Source of the DNA: Candidatus Daviesbacteria bacterium GW2011_GWA2_42_7
Lineage (GTDB): Bacteria; Patescibacteriota; Microgenomatia; Daviesbacterales; UBA10151
NCBI GenBank assembly: GCA_000997105.1
Contig: LCEJ01000020.1
Coordinates: forward strand, 13,269-18,566
DNA length: 5,298 bases
Direction of reading: 5' to 3'
Part shown: piece by piece, positions 1 to 3,478 of the stretch
Layout of the letters: every line of letters starts with the position of its first letter
Position numbering within the stretch: position 1 is the stretch's first letter
The notes under the pieces: generated by a model
Database searches by the model: none
Told to the model about the DNA's origin: nothing
The model's input: the letters and a program-made list of their open reading frames with translations, nothing else
Position numbers and translations under genes: made by a program

Positions 1-660
1 GCCTTAGCAGCGTACAGGGAGGATCGAACCAGCCCGGAACGTTTTTGGAATTTTCAGGAAGCCCACTGGGATTTAAACCGTTTTGCCATGGGTCTGCCTA
101 AATCAGATGTGGCAGTTTCAGATGTTCCCTGGACTAAGGATAAAATGGGATTATTTATGAGAAAGAGGAGATTTGGAAAAGCTTTCTATCCTAATTTTGC
201 GCTATTTTTGCCGGAAATAGCCTCAACTGCTGAAGGGTTAAAACTTTTAGCCAAAGCTTATCCGCAAATGGGATGGTCTGAACAAGATATCAATGGAGTT
301 CAAAATGTAGATCAAAGTGGTAACCCATTAACATTGTTTGGTCACTTAATGGTTGAGAGCAGTATTGATGCTCCCTGCACCCGCATGAATGAAGATCAAG
401 CCAGAGAGGCTGTTAGAAAAGCCGTCAGAATACCTCAAACCTTAAATGTTTATGCAGAGGCTGGTCATGTCAGCAAATTATTATCTCCTACATTTCAGTA
501 TTTGGACGAAGATAGAACTACGGTCAGAATTTTATCGTCCCGCGTTTTTGGTCGGGTTGTCCATGCCCTCTTCTCTCCGCTTGGCTACTGCTATGTCCGC
601 TGGTTTCTGTTACCTGGCTATGCCCATGCCCGTCTGGGCGTTCGTTCTGTGGGAGCGTAA
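1..660 (+). CDS. DGR target (variable) protein, 5' end outside the window
   Basis: This reading frame is open from the first base and ends at TAA 658-660. The first ATG (88) has no Shine-Dalgarno site, and the 29 codons before it look like ordinary protein, so the true start is probably upstream; residues here are numbered from that ATG. Residues 150-188 are encoded by the variable repeat. Relative to the template, 15 residues are changed (154, 159, 161, 163, 165, 167, 169, 171, 173, 175, 177, 178, 180, 181, 182) and Arg152 is a synonymous change. The C-terminus LGVRSVGA resembles the G-(F/V)-R ending common in DGR proteins with a C-type-lectin fold. I do not recognise the part before the repeat; it has charged, helix-like stretches and I see no signal peptide or membrane segment. 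DGR target proteins usually bind ligands or surfaces through the varied residues; the ligand here is unknown. The DGR role is near certain, the protein family is not. Confidence 0.9.
   Translation, partial: ALAAYREDRTSPERFWNFQEAHWDLNRFAMGLPKSDVAVSDVPWTKDKMGLFMRKRRFGKAFYPNFALFLPEIASTAEGLKLLAKAYPQMGWSEQDINGVQNVDQSGNPLTLFGHLMVESSIDAPCTRMNEDQAREAVRKAVRIPQTLNVYAEAGHVSKLLSPTFQYLDEDRTTVRILSSRVFGRVVHALFSPLGYCYVRWFLLPGYAHARLGVRSVGA
535..651 (+). repeat. DGR variable repeat (VR)
   Basis: This 117-bp segment aligns without gaps to the template repeat at 986-1102 (constant offset 451). All 87 positions that are not A in the template are identical. Of the 30 template adenines, 24 are replaced here: 12 by T, 9 by C and 3 by G. 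The six kept adenines are at 563, 587, 593, 612, 620 and 626. Changes fall almost entirely on first and second codon positions (Asn AAY codons), which maximises amino-acid change and avoids stops. The repeat ends nine bases before the end of the stop codon. Homology stops abruptly at 535 on the left. Confidence 0.97.
633..660 (+). other. Candidate initiation-of-mutagenic-homing (IMH) site
   Basis: The last 19 bases of the repeat (633-651, core CTGGGCGTTCGTTCTGTG) contain no template adenine and are identical in VR and TR. Right after them the two copies diverge (GGGAGCGTAA in VR, TGTGATAGTGTC region in TR). In the Bordetella phage DGR, an adenine-poor 3' end of the VR (IMH) and a slightly different copy in the TR (IMH*) set where cDNA synthesis enters and keep the TR from being mutated. 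Position and composition fit that role; I see no strong hairpin directly downstream. The role is inferred by analogy. Confidence 0.5.
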
Positions 661-696
661 AACTTTGATCTTTGAACCCTTGGAATTTTTGTCCTC

Positions 697-725
697 TTGA
701 AATTTGGTTTCCTTTTGCATAATAT
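697..725 (+). promoter_or_regulatory. Possible promoter for the template RNA
   Basis: TTGAAA at 697-702 could be a -35 element. CATAAT (718-723, 15-bp spacer) or TAATAT (720-725, 17-bp spacer) could be the -10. Transcription would start near 730-735, about 250 bp before the template repeat. The stretch is AT-rich, so such matches arise easily; read-through from the target gene is an equally possible source of the RNA. Confidence 0.3.
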
Positions 726-923
726 ATTTTTGAGATTAGGCTAATGAATCAGTGTTTACGGATGCTGGTCGCCGAAATCCTTGATTTTTCAAGAAAGTGC
801 CGGAGCCTTTTGTGTTCAAGGATACAAAGAGCGTGCATAAGAAATTCAAGACACTCCTTGCCTGATGCTGGCGGAGGTCTCCGACATTTTGTCGGGGTGC
901 TCCCGGATAAAATACAGTGGCGA

Positions 924-944
924 TCCTAAGTGTAGTCGAAGGAA
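924..944 (+). repeat. Diverged copy of the GAGCGAAGTCGAAGG-type dispersed repeat
   Basis: Bases 924-944 match the complement of 3483-3503, inside polA, at 17 of 21 positions. The common pattern is CCT-AG-G-AGTCGAAGGA. Repeats of this kind are scattered through many genomes of uncultured bacteria. This copy lies about 40 bp before the template repeat, inside the presumed template RNA. Confidence 0.5.
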
Positions 945-985
945 AGCTACGGTGGTAACAGATGGCATGGGGCAAACTTAAACGC

Positions 986-1102
986 TCGTCCCGAGTTAAT
1001 GGTCGGGTTGTCAATGCCAACTTCAATCCGAATGGCAACTGCAATGTCAACTGGAATCTGAAACCTGACAATGCCAATGACAATCTGGGCGTTCGTTCTG
1101 TG
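986..1102 (+). repeat. DGR template repeat (TR)
   Basis: This is the invariant donor copy for the VR at 535-651, in the same orientation. It holds 30 adenines, mostly as AAT/AAC codons in the frame of the target protein. Read in that frame it gives an asparagine ladder (12 Asn, one Lys and two Asp codons at variable positions). Only cga (994) and the third base of aaa (1063) place adenines at third codon positions. The last 19 bases (1084-1102) are free of adenine. The TR lies 334 bp after the end of the VR and 20 bp before a terminator stem. All differences from the VR are at template adenines, which sets the direction of transfer: TR is the donor. Confidence 0.97.
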
Positions 1103-1122
1103 ATAGTGTCTGGTATTTCAGG

Positions 1123-1153
1123 GAGGCATCTTTTAAAAAGGTGCCTCTTTTTT
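1123..1153 (+). terminator. Intrinsic terminator ending the template RNA
   Basis: GAGGCA (1123-1128) pairs with TGCCTC (1142-1147). The stem continues through a U-G pair (1129/1141), C-G (1130/1140) and three T-A pairs (1131-1133/1137-1139), giving 11 pairs around a three-base loop. Six T follow at 1148-1153. It separates the DGR from ftsH and means no RT gene is co-transcribed downstream of the template. Confidence 0.9.
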
Positions 1154-1177
1154 ATGGTAAAAATTAATTCATTTATG

Positions 1178-1204
1178 AAGTTATCTGCGTCCCAAAGATA
1201 ACTT
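1178..1204. repeat. Perfect 9-bp inverted repeat upstream of ftsH
   Basis: AAGTTATCT (1178-1186) and AGATAACTT (1196-1204) are exact reverse complements with a nine-base spacer. No T-run follows on the + strand, so it does not look like a terminator in that direction. It could be an operator or a hairpin. It sits about 75 bp upstream of the likely ftsH -10 element. Confidence 0.55.
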
Positions 1205-1236
1205 ATCGCCTATTACTTATCTCTTATGCCTATTAC
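1202..1236 (+). repeat. Imperfect direct repeat before the ftsH promoter
   Basis: CTTATCGCCTATTAC (1202-1216) recurs as CTTATGCCTATTAC (1223-1236), differing by one missing base. The start-to-start distance is 21 bp, about two helical turns, and a further CTTAT lies between (1216-1220). Their place just upstream of the presumed promoter suggests tandem binding sites for a regulator; this is inference from spacing only. Confidence 0.45.
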
Positions 1237-1275
1237 ACAACTGTATGTTAACTTGTAGTATTTTGAGCCTGTCTG

Positions 1276-1284
1276 TGCTAGAAT
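1276..1284 (+). promoter_or_regulatory. Extended -10 promoter of ftsH
   Basis: TGCTAGAAT is a TGn-extended -10 box (TAGAAT, 5 of 6 to consensus). No good -35 lies at 17 bp; TTGTAG at 1253-1258 is 20 bp away. Transcription would start near 1290, giving a leader of about 35 bases. The same TGCTA(G/A)AATTC string occurs before polA (3462-3472), which supports the call. Confidence 0.55.
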
Positions 1285-1304
1285 TCTCGTGCACTTGTAC
1301 TGAG

Positions 1305-1320
1305 CGACTGTAAGGAGTCG
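1305..1320 (+). promoter_or_regulatory. ftsH ribosome binding site within a small hairpin
   Basis: AAGGAG (1312-1317) lies eight bases before ATG 1326 and decides that start; the nearer ATG at 1322 gives only five codons in another frame. CGACT (1305-1309) can pair with AGTCG (1316-1320), leaving most of the Shine-Dalgarno in a six-base loop. The string from 1300 (CTGAGCGACTGTAAGGAGTC and following GAA) looks like a member of the CTGAGCGA...AGTCGAA repeat group. Pairing might modulate translation, but five pairs is weak. Confidence 0.6.
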
Positions 1321-1325
1321 AATGT

Positions 1326-3170
1326 ATGGCAAACGGTAAACGCAAAAAAATTTCACCCCGTTGGATAAATATCATTAAAGGCCTGGCAGTTTATGTTTTA
1401 GTAGGGCTGGCAGCCTTGATTTTTTTTGTTAACCTCTCCGGCGGCAGTACCCCAAGTAACGAAGTCCCCATATCCCAGGTAGTCAACGATGTTAAAGACA
1501 ATAAAGTTGACAAGCTGACGGTAGAGGAGAATAAAGTCACTGCTAAGTTGAAAGACGGTGGCAAAGAGGTGGTTGCCCATAAAGAGCCCAGCGAATCTGT
1601 CTACCAGACCCTCAAAGACGCCGACGTTGATCCCAAGTCCGTAACCATCGAGGTGAAGGACACCTCGCTGTCCCAGGCCTGGGTAGGTATTTTAGGCACG
1701 GTTTTACCAATTGCCCTAATGGTAGGGTTTTTCTTTCTCATCTTCAGGCAAGCCAGGGAAGCAGGCCAGGGAATATTTTCATTCGGCCAGTCCCGGGCCA
1801 AAGTTTTTAGTAAAGATGCCCCCCAGATTAAATTTGCCGATGTAGCAGGGGTAGAGGAGGCTAAAAAAGAGCTTGAGGAGGTGGTGGACTTTTTAAAAAG
1901 CCCACAAAAGTATAAAGAAATTGGTGCCAGGACCCCCAAAGGAGTTCTTTTGGTAGGCCCTCCGGGAACAGGAAAAACCCTCTTGTCCAGGGCAGTTGCC
2001 GGGGAGGCAGGGGTACCCTTTTTCTCCATTGCCGGCTCGGAATTTATGGAGATGTTAGTAGGTGTGGGTGCAGCCCGCGTCCGTGATATGTTTGCCCAGG
2101 CTAAAAAAGGCGCCCCGGCGATTATTTTTATTGATGAAATTGAGTCTATTGGTAGGGCCAGAGGTTTTGGTGGCATGTCCGGAGGGCACGATGAAAGGGA
2201 GCAGACTTTAAACCAGATTTTGGTGGAGATGGACGGTTTTGCCCCCAATGAGCAGGTGGTGGTAATCGGGGCAACCAACAGGCCGGACCTTTTAGACCCG
2301 GCTTTGATCCGTCCGGGCAGGTTTGACAGGACGGTAGTTTTAGGGCTGCCGGATTTGGAAGAAAGAAAAGCGATAATTGAGCTTCATATGAAGGGCAAAC
2401 CGTTTACCGACGATGTGGATATCGAAAGGATTGCCAGGCGGACAGTCGGGTTTTCCGGGGCAGACCTTGCCAATATGTTAAATGAATCGGCCATTTTAGC
2501 AGCCAGGGAGGGTAAAAAAGCGATTGAGCCAAAGGATTTGGAAGAGGCGGCGACTAAGGTAAAACTCGGCCCCCAAAGGAAAAGGATGCAGACTGAGGCA
2601 GATAGGAAGCTGGCAGCTTACCATGAGGCAGGGCATGCAATAGTCGGGCATATGTTACCCCAGATTGACCCGGTGCACAGGATTACTATTGTGGCCCGGG
2701 GGATGTCCGGCGGGCACACGATGTTTCCGCCTACCGAAGACCGTTCCAATGAGCGGAAATCGCGGTTATTAGAACAGATCGCTACCGCTTTGGGGGGCAG
2801 GGCTGCTGAAGATATGGTTTTTAAGGACCTCTCAACCGGGGCAGCCTCGGATTTAGAAGTTGCAACACATATTGCCCGGGAGATGGTGACGGAATACGGG
2901 ATGTCAGATTTAGGGCCAATTAACATTAAATCTCAGGCGATGTTTGGGCTGTGGTCAAGGATGCCGGAAGAGGGGGGATCAATCTCTGAGTCGATGATGA
3001 CCAAAGTAGATACTGAAGTGAAAAATATTTTGGATGCTGCCAACAAGCAGGCAATAGAGATATTAAAGAAGAATAAAGTAAAACTGGATAAGGTAGCTAA
3101 AGCGCTTTTGGAAAAAGAGACTTTGGATACAGACGAATTTGAAAAACTTATTGGCAAGAAAAAAACTTGA
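1326..3170 (+). CDS. ftsH: ATP-dependent zinc metalloprotease FtsH
   Basis: FtsH is a membrane-anchored hexameric AAA+ protease that pulls out and degrades damaged membrane proteins and some soluble regulators. The 614 residues match the usual length. In order: a basic N-terminus; a membrane segment about 18-38; an extracytoplasmic domain about 39-117; a second membrane segment about 119-140; an AAA module with Walker A GPPGTGKT (211-218), Walker B IIFIDE (266-271), and the second region of homology 316-335 with arginine-finger positions Arg329 and Arg332; and an M41 protease domain with HEAGH (433-437) and the likely third zinc ligand Asp509 in the GAASD motif. A charged helical tail ends in Lys-rich sequence. 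The pore loop reads MEMLVGVG, with Leu244 where E. coli has the pore Phe (Phe228). The start is set by AAGGAG eight bases upstream. The gene has its own promoter signals and is cut off from the DGR by a terminator. Confidence 0.98.
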   Translation: MANGKRKKISPRWINIIKGLAVYVLVGLAALIFFVNLSGGSTPSNEVPISQVVNDVKDNKVDKLTVEENKVTAKLKDGGKEVVAHKEPSESVYQTLKDADVDPKSVTIEVKDTSLSQAWVGILGTVLPIALMVGFFFLIFRQAREAGQGIFSFGQSRAKVFSKDAPQIKFADVAGVEEAKKELEEVVDFLKSPQKYKEIGARTPKGVLLVGPPGTGKTLLSRAVAGEAGVPFFSIAGSEFMEMLVGVGAARVRDMFAQAKKGAPAIIFIDEIESIGRARGFGGMSGGHDEREQTLNQILVEMDGFAPNEQVVVIGATNRPDLLDPALIRPGRFDRTVVLGLPDLEERKAIIELHMKGKPFTDDVDIERIARRTVGFSGADLANMLNESAILAAREGKKAIEPKDLEEAATKVKLGPQRKRMQTEADRKLAAYHEAGHAIVGHMLPQIDPVHRITIVARGMSGGHTMFPPTEDRSNERKSRLLEQIATALGGRAAEDMVFKDLSTGAASDLEVATHIAREMVTEYGMSDLGPINIKSQAMFGLWSRMPEEGGSISESMMTKVDTEVKNILDAANKQAIEILKKNKVKLDKVAKALLEKETLDTDEFEKLIGKKKT

Positions 3171-3192
3171 CAAGCAGGAGTATACTAAATTA

Positions 3193-3402
3193 ATGGGAAT
3201 AGAGAACATAATTCACATAGAACAAGAGCCGGAGGAAGCTGTTGTTGCAAGCTATCTTGCCAATATAAGAAGTTTAGAGGAACAGAAACTCGGTTTGCTT
3301 ATAGAAAGAGCAAGAATAGTGAGAATGGTTTATAATCTTCAGGCTCGCAGAGAATTGGTCGTATTTGGATTTCACTTGCCTTTGCCACCGGCAAGGATTT
3401 AA
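3193..3402 (+). CDS. Small hypothetical protein downstream of ftsH (69 aa)
   Basis: I do not recognise this protein. From ATG 3193 it would be 69 residues, beginning MGIENIIHIEQEPEEAV, with an acidic start, a likely amphipathic helix (about residues 15-52, rich in Leu, Glu and Arg) and a short hydrophobic, proline-containing end. AGGAG at 3176-3180 is 12 bases before the ATG, a longish but usable spacing. It starts 22 bp after the ftsH stop, so it would be read on the ftsH transcript. The frame stays open further upstream to a TTG at 3139 inside ftsH, but that start has less support. No membrane segment or motif is evident. It could be a chance frame; nothing other than the ribosome site and the tight spacing speaks for it. 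Confidence 0.45.
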   Translation: MGIENIIHIEQEPEEAVVASYLANIRSLEEQKLGLLIERARIVRMVYNLQARRELVVFGFHLPLPPARI

Positions 3403-3461
3403 CACTCTCTCTGGTGATCCTGCCCATATAACCCCAAAAGTAAGCTAAAAGGGTAAATTTC

Positions 3462-3470
3462 TGCTAAAAT
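3462..3470 (+). promoter_or_regulatory. Extended -10 promoter of polA, possibly giving a leaderless mRNA
   Basis: TGCTAAAAT is a TGn-extended -10 (TAAAAT, 5 of 6 to consensus) and shares TGCTA(G/A)AATTC with the ftsH promoter. A start site about seven bases further on falls at 3477-3479, on or next to the polA ATG (3479). No Shine-Dalgarno site precedes that ATG. Together these suggest a leaderless or nearly leaderless transcript. No -35 is evident. Confidence 0.45.
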
Positions 3471-3478
3471 TCCCCTAT

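Larger units (their letters stand above)
733..1153 (+). ncRNA. DGR template RNA (TR-containing non-coding transcript)
   Basis: This gene-free stretch carries the template repeat and ends at an intrinsic terminator. DGRs need an RNA containing the TR plus flanking sequence, which the RT copies with errors at adenines. Local hairpins are visible in the leader: CTTGA/TCAAG at 780-793 with a four-T loop, and CCGACA/TGTCGG at 881-895 with a three-base loop, extendable by two further pairs. A repeat-like patch lies at 924-944. No convincing protein is encoded: the frames here lack ribosome sites and recognisable motifs, and no Avd-like helical protein is seen. The 5' end (near 733) is only a guess from a weak promoter; the 3' end is well supported. 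No RT follows on the same transcript, unlike classical DGR operons. Confidence 0.6.

Noticed and set aside
744..929. 61-codon frame between target gene and TR, considered as an Avd-type accessory gene
   Set aside because: Avd proteins are about twice as long and form four-helix bundles; this frame has no such pattern and no ribosome site.
736..1083. Antisense 115-codon frame over the template RNA region
   Set aside because: It is a by-product of the low-complexity AAY/GTT-type pattern of the TR read backwards, with no ribosome site or recognisable motif.
962..1201. 79-codon frame starting MAWGKLKR and running through the template repeat
   Set aside because: It is open because the TR keeps the target's reading frame. 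It runs on through the terminator, has no good ribosome site and would be a run of Asn codons. The TR acts as an RNA template.
1601..2278. 225-codon antisense frame within ftsH
   Set aside because: It lies wholly opposite a clear ftsH sequence and has a composition typical of a shadow frame.
3159..3170. Run of seven A at the ftsH end as a programmed frameshift into the downstream frame
   Set aside because: Joining the two needs a +1 or -2 shift, no stimulatory structure is evident, and FtsH ends normally at this point.
3375..3400. CTTGCC/GGCAAG stem as terminator after ftsH and the small ORF
   Set aside because: The stem has six pairs with a nine-base loop and no T-run (only GATTTAAC follows), so it is too weak to call.
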